From assembly GCA_029266735.1 (NCBI GenBank), contig JAQSWG010000026.1, positions 1-34,963 of the forward strand: a DNA stretch of 34,963 nucleotides, given 5' to 3'. This document shows, one piece after another, positions 7,468 through 15,283 of the stretch. Each line of letters starts with the position of its first letter. Positions within the stretch are counted from its first letter, which is position 1. Below the pieces are notes generated by a model. It ran no database searches and was not told where the DNA came from. It saw only the letters and a list, made by a program, of their open reading frames with translations. The position numbers were made by a program, and so were the translations under genes. This stretch comes from Ornithinibacter sp. GTDB taxonomy: Bacteria > Actinomycetota > Actinomycetes > Actinomycetales > Dermatophilaceae.

Positions 7468-9111
7468 TCAGTACGTCGGCGCCGCCGGCTCGCCGAGGAA
7501 CTGCTCGAGCGTGTGCCATCCGCCGCGGTGGTACCCGGCGGACAGTGCCCCACCGACGAAGCGCAGGTGCCACGGCTCACTGTTGTAGCCGGTCCACGAG
7601 GTGTAGCCGCTCTCGTACCTGATGACGAAGCCGAACCGCCAGGCGTTCCTCTTCAGCCATGCGCCCTGCGGCGTGGAGCCGATGCACGTGTGGGAGCTGC
7701 ACGAGGCGTTCCCCACCGGCGCGACGTCGAGACCCAGTCCGGTCTGGTGCTCGCTGTAGCCCGGTCGGGCGATCCAGACGTCGGCGTACGCCTGACCGTG
7801 CGTCGACACCCTGTTCCAGTAGACGGAGTACTGGGTCGAGTACGACCGGTACCCGCTCGCGATCGACATCCGGCCGGCGCCCTCGGCGCGGGCCGCGGAG
7901 AACATCGTCGCCACCGCCGCCGCCGCGTCGGACCGGAGTCGCTGCCCGTTGGGGTAGGAGACCGACGGCACGACGAGGGATGACGGGACGTAGGTCTTGG
8001 GTGAGAGGGGGTTCCGCTTGTTGACGAGCACCCAGAGGCTCGAGGCCGCGTCAATGCTCCGACAGCCGGTCAGCGACCCGACAGTGCTGCGCACCGATGC
8101 CTCGCCACCGAGGAGGACGACGCTGGTCACCGACGCGGCGAGGAGCGAGGGACGGACCGACTCAGGAACGCAGTAAGGCTGGGAGTAGAACAGTGGCCGC
8201 TTCGTTCGACCGGCGAGGAAGGCGCCGGCCAGCGCGTCCACGTAGCCCCGTCCGGTGGCGACGTGGGCGGACCCCGTCGACAAGGACGGAAACGCCAGGC
8301 GGTTGATCTGCGCGGCGGCGGCGTACCGGTCCGAGCCCGAGGCGCGGCTCACTGCCGTGGCCCCCAGCAGGCCGCGCAGCTGGGCCTCGATCCCGCTCGA
8401 GACGGACGCCGGTCCGCCGACGACGGTGACCGATGTCAGGCCCAGGTCGCGGATGAGGTCGACCGTCGTCGCCGGCAGGGTGGTGGCACTGCCGTCGACC
8501 GTGAGGAGCGGCGCCCGCCGGGAGGCGGCGGCCACCCCGCCCACGAGCGCGTCGGTCCACGTGGTGCCGGTGGCGATCCACGCCGTGGTGACCTCCCCGG
8601 CCGGGAAGGCGTGTCGCACGAGCGCCTGCGCCGTGAGGTACCGGGTGGCCCCGGCGACCCGCCGGACGGTGGCAGCGTATGGCCGGGCCTGGCTCAGCAC
8701 GGCATCCGAGATCGAGGCTGTCGAGCCGACGACGACGATGGCGTCCGGCGAGAGCCGGGCGAGCTCGGTCGCGACGTCCGGGGGGATGCCGTCCGGCCGG
8801 GTGAGCAGGACCGCGCCGCCCTGCCGGACCGCGGCAGGTGTCGCGCTGAGCGACTCCCACGGAGAGGTTCCGGAGACGAGGTACACGACCGGGGCGGTCG
8901 TGCCGGTGGGGAAGGCCGCGCGGCTCGCGGCGGCGGACATGGCGTACCGGTCGCCCCCGGTGATGCGGGAGACGGAGGGGGCGGCGACCGCGGCCACCGT
9001 GGGTGCCCCGCCCGCGGGCGCGGACATGGCGCTCGACGGCGTCGCGGTGCCGAGGACGACCCCGACCGTCGCGAGGGCGACCGCCAGCACGGGTGTGGAT
9101 CCGCGTCGCAT
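7468..9111 (-). CDS. Secreted D-alanyl-D-alanine carboxypeptidase (VanY/M15B) with three cell-wall-binding repeats
   Basis: 547 residues from the ATG at 9111. Residues 1-29 form a signal peptide, with RR near the start, a hydrophobic core and TPSSA before cleavage. Residues of about 45-320 hold three cell-wall-binding type 2 repeats (PF04122-like). Each opens with a GGDRYA-like motif (ITGGDRYAMSAA, VAGATRYLTAQ, ASGSDRYAAAA) and contains IVVVGSTASIS or VVGGPASVS. The C-terminal third is an M15B peptidase: SGYRSYSTQ, then SEHQTGLGLDV with zinc ligands His and Asp, then the last ligand in SEPWHLRF. It should trim D-Ala from peptidoglycan stem peptides outside the membrane. The start has no ribosome-binding site but has CACCCT six bases before the ATG. 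An in-frame ATG at 9129 would only add six residues. Confidence 0.9.
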   Translation of the reverse strand: MRRGSTPVLAVALATVGVVLGTATPSSAMSAPAGGAPTVAAVAAPSVSRITGGDRYAMSAAASRAAFPTGTTAPVVYLVSGTSPWESLSATPAAVRQGGAVLLTRPDGIPPDVATELARLSPDAIVVVGSTASISDAVLSQARPYAATVRRVAGATRYLTAQALVRHAFPAGEVTTAWIATGTTWTDALVGGVAAASRRAPLLTVDGSATTLPATTVDLIRDLGLTSVTVVGGPASVSSGIEAQLRGLLGATAVSRASGSDRYAAAAQINRLAFPSLSTGSAHVATGRGYVDALAGAFLAGRTKRPLFYSQPYCVPESVRPSLLAASVTSVVLLGGEASVRSTVGSLTGCRSIDAASSLWVLVNKRNPLSPKTYVPSSLVVPSVSYPNGQRLRSDAAAAVATMFSAARAEGAGRMSIASGYRSYSTQYSVYWNRVSTHGQAYADVWIARPGYSEHQTGLGLDVAPVGNASCSSHTCIGSTPQGAWLKRNAWRFGFVIRYESGYTSWTGYNSEPWHLRFVGGALSAGYHRGGWHTLEQFLGEPAAPTY

Positions 9112-9117
9112 GGGGCG

Positions 9118-9123
9118 AGGGTG
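9118..9123 (-). promoter_or_regulatory. -10-like CACCCT before the carboxypeptidase start
   Basis: Read on the minus strand, CACCCT is followed by six bases and then the ATG at 9111. The arrangement is the same as before the gene at 4926. It supports the 9111 start and a leaderless transcript independent of the upstream deacylase gene, which is 75 bases away. Confidence 0.35.
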
Positions 9124-9186
9124 GCACACGTCGGGGGCTGCTGTGCAGGTGAAGGACTGGGTGGTGTCTCGGCGGACCCGACCTCG

Positions 9187-9711
9187 TCAGGCGACGTCCA
9201 TCGGATGCCCGCCGGTGATCCGGATGAGCTCGTCGTAGGTCGTCGCGAAGACCGAGTGGCTGTGCCCCGCGGCGGCCCACACGGTGTCGTAGCGGCCGAG
9301 CGTGACGTCGATGATGGTCCGGATCGGGCGCGGATGCCCGACGGGGGCCACCCCGCCGATGGAGAACCCCGTGTGGGTGCGCACGAAGTCAGGGTCGGCC
9401 TGGGCGACCGAGGCGAGGCCGGCGAGGTCCGCGACCTTGTCCACGTCGACGCGGTGCCCGCCGGAGGCGAGGACGAGGAGCGGCTCGGTGTGTCCCTCGT
9501 GCGTGGTCGCGACGAAGACGAGGCTGTTGGCGATCTCCGCGGGGGACACACCGAGCGCCTCGGCGGCCGCGCGGGCGGTACGCACGGCGTCGGGCAGGTG
9601 ACGCACCTCGGGCGTGATGTGGTGCAGGGAGAGCGACTCGAGCACGGCCTGGACGCCGGGGTGGCCGGAGAGGTCACGCAGCGGGACGGGGTCGCCCGGC
9701 TCGAGGGTCAT
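9187..9711 (-). CDS. YbaK/EbsC-family aminoacyl-tRNA deacylase
   Basis: 174 residues, the usual size of free-standing YbaK/ProX-like editing domains. Family features in order are SLVFVATTHEGHTEPLLVLASGGHRVD (the conserved S-L-V/I-F strand and the lysine- or histidine-bearing loop), a VDKVADLAGLASVAQADPDFVRTHTGFSIGGVAPVGHP stretch containing the signature GxxxGGxxPxG, and a final DETL-like DVTLGRYDTVWAAAGHSHSVFATT. Such enzymes hydrolyse mischarged Cys-, Ala- or other aa-tRNAPro in trans. The frame stays open to 10317, but the part upstream of the ATG is arginine/glycine-rich and overlaps the SOS promoter, so I reject it. TACGCT ends six bases before the ATG. It is divergent from the SOS cassette. 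Confidence 0.9.
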   Translation of the reverse strand: MTLEPGDPVPLRDLSGHPGVQAVLESLSLHHITPEVRHLPDAVRTARAAAEALGVSPAEIANSLVFVATTHEGHTEPLLVLASGGHRVDVDKVADLAGLASVAQADPDFVRTHTGFSIGGVAPVGHPRPIRTIIDVTLGRYDTVWAAAGHSHSVFATTYDELIRITGGHPMDVA

Positions 9712-9717
9712 GGCGTC

Positions 9718-9723
9718 AGCGTA
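9718..9723 (-). promoter_or_regulatory. -10 element TACGCT, putative leaderless deacylase promoter
   Basis: On the minus strand TACGCT matches TANNNT and lies six bases before the ATG at 9711, with no Shine-Dalgarno sequence. It lies about 60 bases from the LexA box, so the deacylase is unlikely to be strongly LexA-controlled. Confidence 0.4.
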
Positions 9724-9740
9724 GTGAGCCGGCACGGGGG

Positions 9741-9771
9741 TTGACCGGAGGTCGGGGGAGCACGCTAAGGT
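9741..9771 (+). promoter_or_regulatory. Promoter of the SOS cassette: TTGACC - 19 bp - TAAGGT
   Basis: TTGACC (9741-9746) is a five-of-six match to the -35 consensus, and TAAGGT (9766-9771) fits the actinobacterial TANNNT -10. The 19-base spacer is slightly long but usable. The expected start site, about 9778-9780, touches the LexA box at 9781-9796, so bound LexA would block initiation or promoter clearance. The transcript would have a leader of about 90 bases before the DUF6504 ATG at 9871. Confidence 0.65.
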
Positions 9772-9780
9772 TGCTGGTGA

Positions 9781-9796
9781 TCGAACACATGTTCGA
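9781..9796. promoter_or_regulatory. LexA (SOS) box TCGAACACATGTTCGA
   Basis: TCGAAC-ACAT-GTTCGA is a perfect six-base inverted repeat with a four-base centre. It is identical in its arms to the Gram-positive/actinobacterial LexA consensus (Cheo box, CGAAC-N4-GTTCG). It sits directly downstream of the TTGACC/TAAGGT promoter and 75 bases before DUF6504. I see no second box before the methyltransferase or dinB, so the whole plus-strand run to about 16540 could be controlled from here. Confidence 0.92.
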
Positions 9797-9870
9797 AGCC
9801 GGGGCACCCCGGCGCCCGTCCCGGCCCGACCGCACCCGGACGGGGCCGCCAGCGGTCGAGGGAGGTCGTC

Positions 9871-10230
9871 ATGGTCCGTCGCCACGACGAACCCGTCACG
9901 GTCCGGACGGTCACGGGCGGAGCCACCGACGGCGGGACCACCGCCGGCGGTGACCGCGACGGCCGAGCCACCGACGGCCGAGCCATCGACGACGGCCCGC
10001 GCGACTTCGTGTGGCGGGGCCGTCGCTACACCGTGTGCGCGGTCCTCGCCTCCTGGCAGGAGCGCCGGGCGTGGTGGCGCGAGGTCGGTGACCACCCAGC
10101 GGTGCCGGGCCTGCCGAGCCCGGGGCGCCGGGTCTGGCGGGTCGAGGCGCGCCCGCCGTCCGGGACGGCCGGGGTCTTCGACCTCGGCCGCGACGACGAC
10201 CACTGGATCCTCCTTCGAGCCCACGACTGA
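9871..10230 (+). CDS. DUF6504 family protein, first gene of the SOS cassette
   Basis: 119 residues. The core DFVWRGRRYTVCAVLASWQERRAWW, the later RVWRVEARP and the tail GVFDLGRDDDHWILLRAHD match the DUF6504 family, which in actinobacteria sits beside dnaE2/imuB-type genes. Function is unknown; an accessory role in translesion synthesis is an inference from context. The N-terminal 45 residues are low-complexity Gly/Asp/Thr/Ala, with an in-frame 15-base tandem duplication at 9961-9990 encoding GRATD then GRAID. The ATG has GGAGG (9861-9865) five bases upstream. The LexA box lies 75 bases before it. The next gene starts 14 bases after its stop. Confidence 0.82.
   Translation: MVRRHDEPVTVRTVTGGATDGGTTAGGDRDGRATDGRAIDDGPRDFVWRGRRYTVCAVLASWQERRAWWREVGDHPAVPGLPSPGRRVWRVEARPPSGTAGVFDLGRDDDHWILLRAHD
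9961..9990 (+). repeat. 15-base in-frame tandem duplication within DUF6504
   Basis: The unit GGCCGAGCCACCGAC at 9961-9975 is followed at 9976-9990 by the same 15 bases with one change, giving GRATD-GRAID. A diverged copy, GGCGGAGCCACCGAC, lies earlier at 9916-9930 but in another frame. The repeat keeps the frame and lengthens the low-complexity N-terminal part. Confidence 0.8.
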
Positions 10231-10244
10231 CCGGAGTCCTCCCC

Positions 10245-10676
10245 ATGAGCCACGCCGCCACCACCCTCGACCTCCTCGACCGCTCCCGTGAGTCGCTGAC
10301 CAGCGGGTATGCCGCATCCGTCGCGTCTGCGCGCTACCTCGCCGCCTCGCTCGCCGCGCTGCGGGCCGGCGCCGCGCTCGTCGCCGCCCGGGCCGCGACC
10401 TCTCCGGGTGCCGGGCTCGCCTCGGGCAGTGACGGGCCCCACGACGTGTGGGAGCTCACCGCCCGGATCGCACCCGAGCTCACCGAGTGGGCGGGGCGGT
10501 TCGCCGCGGCGACCGGGCAGCGGGTCGGTGTCGAGACCGGCCTGGTCAGGGTCACCGCACGCGAGGCCGACGACCTGCTGCGCGATGCCGAGACCTTCGT
10601 CGACCTCGCCGCCAGCCGCCTCGGGGTGCCTCCGGTCTCCCGTCCGCATCGGCTGGTCCCCGTCCGCTCGGCCTGA
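10245..10676 (+). CDS. SAV_6107-type HEPN domain protein
   Basis: 143 residues, all-helical by composition, matching the SAV_6107 HEPN family found next to DUF6504 and the second DnaE in Streptomyces and relatives. The start SRESLTSGYAASVASARYLAASLAALRAGAALVAAR is the typical long first helix pair. DVWELTARIAPELTEWAGRFA and the READDLLRDAETFVDLAASRLG helix then follow. HEPN proteins are often RNases or nucleotide-transfer partners, but I see no R-x4-6-H catalytic motif in the core helices, so this one may be non-enzymatic. Role in the SOS response is unknown. ATG with GGAG nearby (10233-10236). Its stop is 13 bases before the polymerase ATG, so the three genes are clearly one operon. Confidence 0.82.
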   Translation: MSHAATTLDLLDRSRESLTSGYAASVASARYLAASLAALRAGAALVAARAATSPGAGLASGSDGPHDVWELTARIAPELTEWAGRFAAATGQRVGVETGLVRVTAREADDLLRDAETFVDLAASRLGVPPVSRPHRLVPVRSA

Positions 10677-10849
10677 GGCGCTGGACGCCATGGACGGGTT
10701 CGTCCACCTCCACGTCGCCTCGGGGTTCTCGATGCGCTACGGCACCTCGATGCCCGAGGACCTCGTCGAGCGCGCCGCCGCGCACGGCCAGGAAGCCCTC
10801 GCGCTCACCGACCGCGACGGTCTCTACGGCGCGATCCGGTTCGCGTCGA

Positions 10850-10866
10850 CCCGCGCCGGCCGCGGG
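10850..10866. repeat. Inverted repeat CCCGCG-ccggc-CGCGGG at the dnaE2 break
   Basis: A perfect six-base inverted repeat with a five-base centre spans 10850-10866, exactly where the PHP reading frame is lost. Such a GC-only hairpin could promote replication slippage or polymerase dropout in sequencing. Confidence 0.6.
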
Positions 10867-11009
10867 TGACCGTGCTCGCCCGCGGCCGGGCCGGTGGCAC
10901 CGCGCCGGGGGTCGGCTGGGCGGCGCTGTGCCGCCTCGTCACCGAGACCCACCTGCGCGGGGAGCGCGGCATCCCCGTGACGACGCCCGACCTGCTCGCC
11001 CGGTGGGCG

Positions 11010-11039
11010 GGTGCCGACCAGGAGGGTGCCGACCAGGAG
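11010..11039 (+). repeat. 15-base in-frame perfect tandem duplication in dnaE2
   Basis: GGTGCCGACCAGGAG occurs twice head to tail (11010-11024, 11025-11039), encoding GADQE-GADQE in a variable loop between the PHP core and the next strand. It keeps the frame. It has the same unit length as the duplication in DUF6504 1 kb upstream. Confidence 0.85.
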
Positions 11040-14000
11040 GACCCGGGGCCCAGCCGCCTGCTCGTGCTCCTCGGTCCCGACTCCGACGTCGGCCGTGCCG
11101 CCCTCGTCGGCCGCCGGGACCGGGCCCGCCACCTCCTCGCGGCCTGGCAGGCGCTCCTGCCCCGTGACGGTCTCGCCGTCGAGGTCGTCCTGCACGGCGG
11201 CCCCGACGGCACCCCCGGGTCCCGCTCGCACGCGGCACGTCTGCTCGCTCTCGCCGACGCGGTCGGCATCCCCGCCGTGCTCACCGCGGCGGTGCGCCAC
11301 GCCGAGCCCGAGCAGGTGCGCACCGTCGACCTCCTCGACGCCGCCCGGCGGCTCGTCGTCCTCGACTCCCGTCACCTCGACCGGGTCACCGACGCCGGCC
11401 ACCTCGCGAGCACCGCCGCGATGGACGCGACCGCGCTCGAGGTCACCGCCGGCGACCGGGCCCGCGCCGACCGGCTCGTCGCGATGACCGCGCTCGTCGC
11501 GCGGGAGTGCACCCAGGAGGCTCGGCACGACCTCGGCATCGGGGCGGTCCACCTCCCCGAGGCGGAGATCCTCGGCATCGCCCCGGGCACCGACCCGATG
11601 ACGGTCCTCGCGCAGCGCTGCCGAGCCGCCGTCGGGTGGCGCTACCCCGAGGTGGGGGAGGCGGAGCGGCAGGTGGTCCTCGACCGCCTCGACGAGGAGC
11701 TCGGGGTCATCGCGACCCTCGGCTACCCCACATACTTCCTCACCGTCGCCGAGGTCACCGACCTCATCCGGGCCTGCGGCGTACGCGTCGCGGCCCGCGG
11801 TTCGGGCGCGGGCAGCCTCGTCAACCACCTCCTCGGCATCAGCGGTGTCGACCCCATCCGCCACCGTCTCCTCATGGAGCGGTTCTGCTCCCCGCTGCGT
11901 GCCGAGCTGCCCGACATCGACGTCGACGTCGAGTCGGCCCGCCGCACCGAGATCTACGAGGCCGTCCTCGACCGCTTCGGCGGCGAGCGGGTCACCTGCG
12001 TCTCGATGATGGACACCTACAAGGTGCGCCACGCGGTGCGAGACGTCGGTGCCGCGCTCGGGCTCCCGCCGGTCGAGATCGACGAGATCGCCAAGGCGTT
12101 CCCGCACATCCGTGCCAAGGACGCCCGGCACGCCATCGCCGACCTGCCCGAGCTGCGCAGCCGCGGGCTCGACAGCCCACGGCTCGCGGTGTTCTTCGAC
12201 CTCGTCGAGGCGCTCGACGGCCTGCCGCGGCACATCGCCCTCCACCCGTGCGGGATCGTCCTGTCCAACTCCGGGCTCCTCGACCGCACCCCCGTCGAGG
12301 CGAGCTGGCTCGGCTTCCCGATGAGCCAGTTCGACAAGGACGACGTCGAGACCCTGGGCTTCCTCAAGCTCGACGTCCTCGGCATCCGGATGCAGTCGGC
12401 GATGGCGCACGCCGTCGCCGAGGTCGAGCGGGTCTCGGGGGAGCGGGTCGACCTCGACGACGAGGCGCAGGTGCCCCACGACGACCCCGCGACCTACGAG
12501 CTCATCCGCACCACCCGCACGCTCGGCATGTTCCAGATCGAGAGCCCGGGACAGCGCGAGCTCGTCGGCAAGCTCGGGCCGGACCGGTTCGGCGACCTCG
12601 TCGTCGACATCTCGCTCTTCCGGCCCGGGCCGGTGAAGTCCGACATGATCACGCCCTTCCTCAACAGCCGGCACGGCTGGAGCGAGCGGCAGTTCCTCCA
12701 CCCGAGCCTCATCCCGGCGCTCGAGGAGACCGAGGGCGTCGTCGTCTTCCACGAGCAGGTGCTCCTCATGGTCGCCGAGACGACGGGGGTGAGCCTGGCC
12801 CAGGCCGACGAGGTACGCCGGAGCATGGGCACCCCGCAGGGCCAGACCGACGTCGAGGCCTGGTGGCGACCCGCCGCGGCGGCTCGTGGCTACTCCGCGC
12901 AGGACCGCGACCGGATCTGGGAGGTGCTCAAGTCGTTCGCGAGCTTCGGGTTCTGCAAGGCGCACGCCGCGGCCTTCGCGCTCCCGACCTTCCACTCGGC
13001 ATGGCTGAAGACCCACCACCCCGCGGCCTTCCTCGCCGGCGTCCTCACCCACGACCCGGGGATGTACCCCAAGCGGCTCCTCCTCGACGACGCCCGCTCC
13101 TTCGGCATCCCCGTGCTCGGTCTCGACGTCAACGCCAGCGGTGACACGTACCGGATCGAGCGGGTCGAGGAGACCGGGGGTGAACCGCCGTCGCAGGACA
13201 GATCCCTGCCGGCGTGGAAGCGGCCGCAGCAGCCGTACGGCATCCGGCTCTCCCTCGCCGACGTCAAGGGGATCAGCGCGGCCGAGGTCGCCCGGGTCGT
13301 CGCGGGCCAGCCCTATGCCGACCTCGGTGACTTCTGGACCCGTGCCCGGGTCAGCCGCCCCGTCACCGAGCGGCTGGTCCTCGCGGGCGCCTTCGACTCA
13401 CTCCACGGCATGGGGGGCGGCGGCCTGGGCCGGCGTGGCCGGGTCACCCGGCGCGACCTGCTCCTCCACGTGGCAGAGCTGGAGCGGTGGGAGCGTGGGG
13501 GAGGCGCGCCGCCGCGCAGCAGCCGACGACGCGCCATCCCGAGCATCGCCCCGCCCCGCGAGGGCGAGGAACCCGGGTCGGACGTCCGCGGCCGGGCCGC
13601 CGCCCAGTCCCAGGCAGCCCGTGAGGTCGTGCCGGCCGGTGAGCAGCCGACCCAGCTCACCCTCGACCTGGGTGACCGGCCGCGCCTCACGGCGGGCGCC
13701 GGCCTGCCGGAGCTGACCGGCCCCGAGCGGGTGCGTGCGGAGCTCGACGTCCTCGGGCTCGACGTGTCCGCGCACGTCGTGGAGTTCTACGGCCCGCTCC
13801 TCGACGCGCTCGGCGTCACCCGCAGCCGTGACCTCGTCGACACCCGCAGCCGCAGCGAGGTGTGGGTCGCCGGGGTCAAGGTCGCGACCCAGACCCCGCC
13901 GGTGCGCTCCGGACGCCGGGTCGTCTTCCTCACCCTCGACGACTCCACGGGCCCCTCCGACTGCACGTTCTTCGAGGACGTCCAAGGCCCCTACGCCGGC

Positions 14001-14479
14001 GTCGTCTTCCACTCGTGGCTGCTCCTCGTCCGGGGCATCCTGCGCCGCACCGGCGACCGGGGGGTCTCGATCCGTGCGACCGGCGCCTGGGAGCTCGCGG
14101 CGCTCTGGGACGCGTGGCAGGTCGGTGGGCTCCCCGCCGTCCACGCGGCGATCGACGCCGGCGAAGCCGAGGCCCTGGCCCGCTCCGAGGCCCTCGAGCA
14201 GGCGGCCCGGCAGCGCGACGCTCGCACGGGGCGCAGGGTCCTCGTCCACGCCTCGGGGTTCCGCCAGTCGCCCTACGCCGACATCCGGCCGCCGGGCGTC
14301 GATCCCCGCAGCGGCCGCGGCGCTCCCGGTGGACAAGGGATGCCGCCGCTCGCCCCTCCCGCGGCCGCTGCCGCGCTGCCCTCGCGCAAGCTGTGGCACG
14401 CGAGCCCCGGCAGCTCCGGACACTAGGGTGTGGAGCTGATCCCGCCCCCCGCCAGACCAGCGACCGAGGAGGCCCAGCC

Positions 14480-15265
14480 GTGGCCGACGAGCGTGGCCGA
14501 GCCCGCCGCCAGGGCGGCCAGCCACGGCTGCGCACGGCCGCCGTCCAGGCCGTTCTCGACGCCCACGCGGCGGGGCGCAGCGCCGCACTCGGCCGTCCCC
14601 TGCGGGTGCTCGACCTCGGCGGCGGAACCGGGGGGACGGCGGTCCCGCTCGCCGCGGCCGGGCACGACGTCACCGTCGTCGACCCCAGTCCCGACGCGCT
14701 CGCCTCGCTGCGCCGCCGGGCGGCCGAGGCCGGCACCCTGGACCGGGTGCACCCGGTCCAGGGCGACACCGACAGCGTCGGGGAGCCGGGCACCGACGGC
14801 GTGCGACCGGCATACGACCTCGTCTGCCTGCACGGCACCCTCGAGGTCGTCGACGACGCCGACACCGCGCTGGCCAACGTCGCCGCCGTGCTCGCCCCCG
14901 GTGGGACCCTCTCGCTCGTCGTGGCCCAGCGGCTCCCCGCCGCCCTCGCGCGCGCCCTGGCCGGGCAGTTCGCCAGGGCCCGTGCCGTCCTGGAACGGCC
15001 CGACGGGCGCTGGGGTGACGACGACCCTGCTCCACGACGCTTCGACGAGCCCGAGGTCCTCGACCTCCTGCGGGCGCACGGGCTCACTCCCGTCGACAGC
15101 CACGGCGTGCGCATCTTCAGTGACCTCGTCCCGTCGGCGCTCGTCGACTCCGAGGCCGACCGCACCGCGCTCCTCGAGCTCGAGGAGGTCGCGAGCCACC
15201 ATCCGGACCACCCGCTCCTCGGGGCGCTCGGCAGTGTGCGGCACGTCCTCGCCACCCGGGACTGA
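14480..15265 (+). CDS. Class I SAM-dependent methyltransferase
   Basis: 261 residues from the GTG at 14480, placed seven bases after GAGGAGG (14466-14472). The SAM-binding motif I VLDLGGGTGGTAVPLAAAGHDVTVVDPSPDAL is at about 44-76, then a GDTDSV-like motif II, DLVCLHGTLEVVDD (motif IV region) and LAPGGTLSLVVAQR. A C-terminal half with DEPEVLDLLRAHGL follows, as in UbiE/SmtA-like enzymes. The substrate is unknown; tRNA, small-molecule and protein targets are all possible. It lies between dnaE2 and dinB with gaps of 53 and 18 bases, so it is probably part of the LexA-controlled transcript. That would make it an odd partner for two translesion polymerases. The frame is open far upstream, but that part overlaps dnaE2 in another frame. 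Confidence 0.85.
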   Translation: MADERGRARRQGGQPRLRTAAVQAVLDAHAAGRSAALGRPLRVLDLGGGTGGTAVPLAAAGHDVTVVDPSPDALASLRRRAAEAGTLDRVHPVQGDTDSVGEPGTDGVRPAYDLVCLHGTLEVVDDADTALANVAAVLAPGGTLSLVVAQRLPAALARALAGQFARARAVLERPDGRWGDDDPAPRRFDEPEVLDLLRAHGLTPVDSHGVRIFSDLVPSALVDSEADRTALLELEEVASHHPDHPLLGALGSVRHVLATRD

Positions 15266-15283
15266 CGTCGGCCAGGGTGACCG

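Larger units (their letters stand above)
10690..14426 (+). pseudogene. dnaE2: DnaE2-like error-prone polymerase III alpha subunit, interrupted in the PHP domain
   Basis: The N-terminus is read in one frame from the ATG at 10690 (MDGFVHLHVASGFSMRYG ... ALALTDRDGLYGAIRFA) and stops at TGA 10867-10869 after 59 residues. The rest continues in another frame, open from upstream of 10866 to 14426, starting DPRRPRVTVLARG. Comparison with Streptomyces- and mycobacterial-type DnaE2 shows that about 40-60 residues expected between RFA and VTVLARG, including the PVLGVDL strand, are missing. One deletion whose length is not a multiple of three explains both the loss and the shift. Downstream the protein is intact: catalytic PDIDVD (D350, D352, D354, numbered from a GTG at 10866), third aspartate in FLKLDVLG (503), FQIESPGQR, ISLFRPGP, the C-terminal OB region and the family tail SRKLWHASPGS. 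Either a real inactivating deletion or an assembly collapse at a hairpin-forming GC run. Confidence 0.85.

Noticed and set aside
9712-10317. N-terminal extension of the YbaK-type gene through the SOS promoter
   Set aside because: The extension is antisense to DUF6504 and covers the LexA box; the family starts near the ATG at 9711.
10824-13052. Long minus-strand open frame opposite dnaE2
   Set aside because: No recognisable motif, acidic low-complexity composition and antisense to conserved polymerase motifs.
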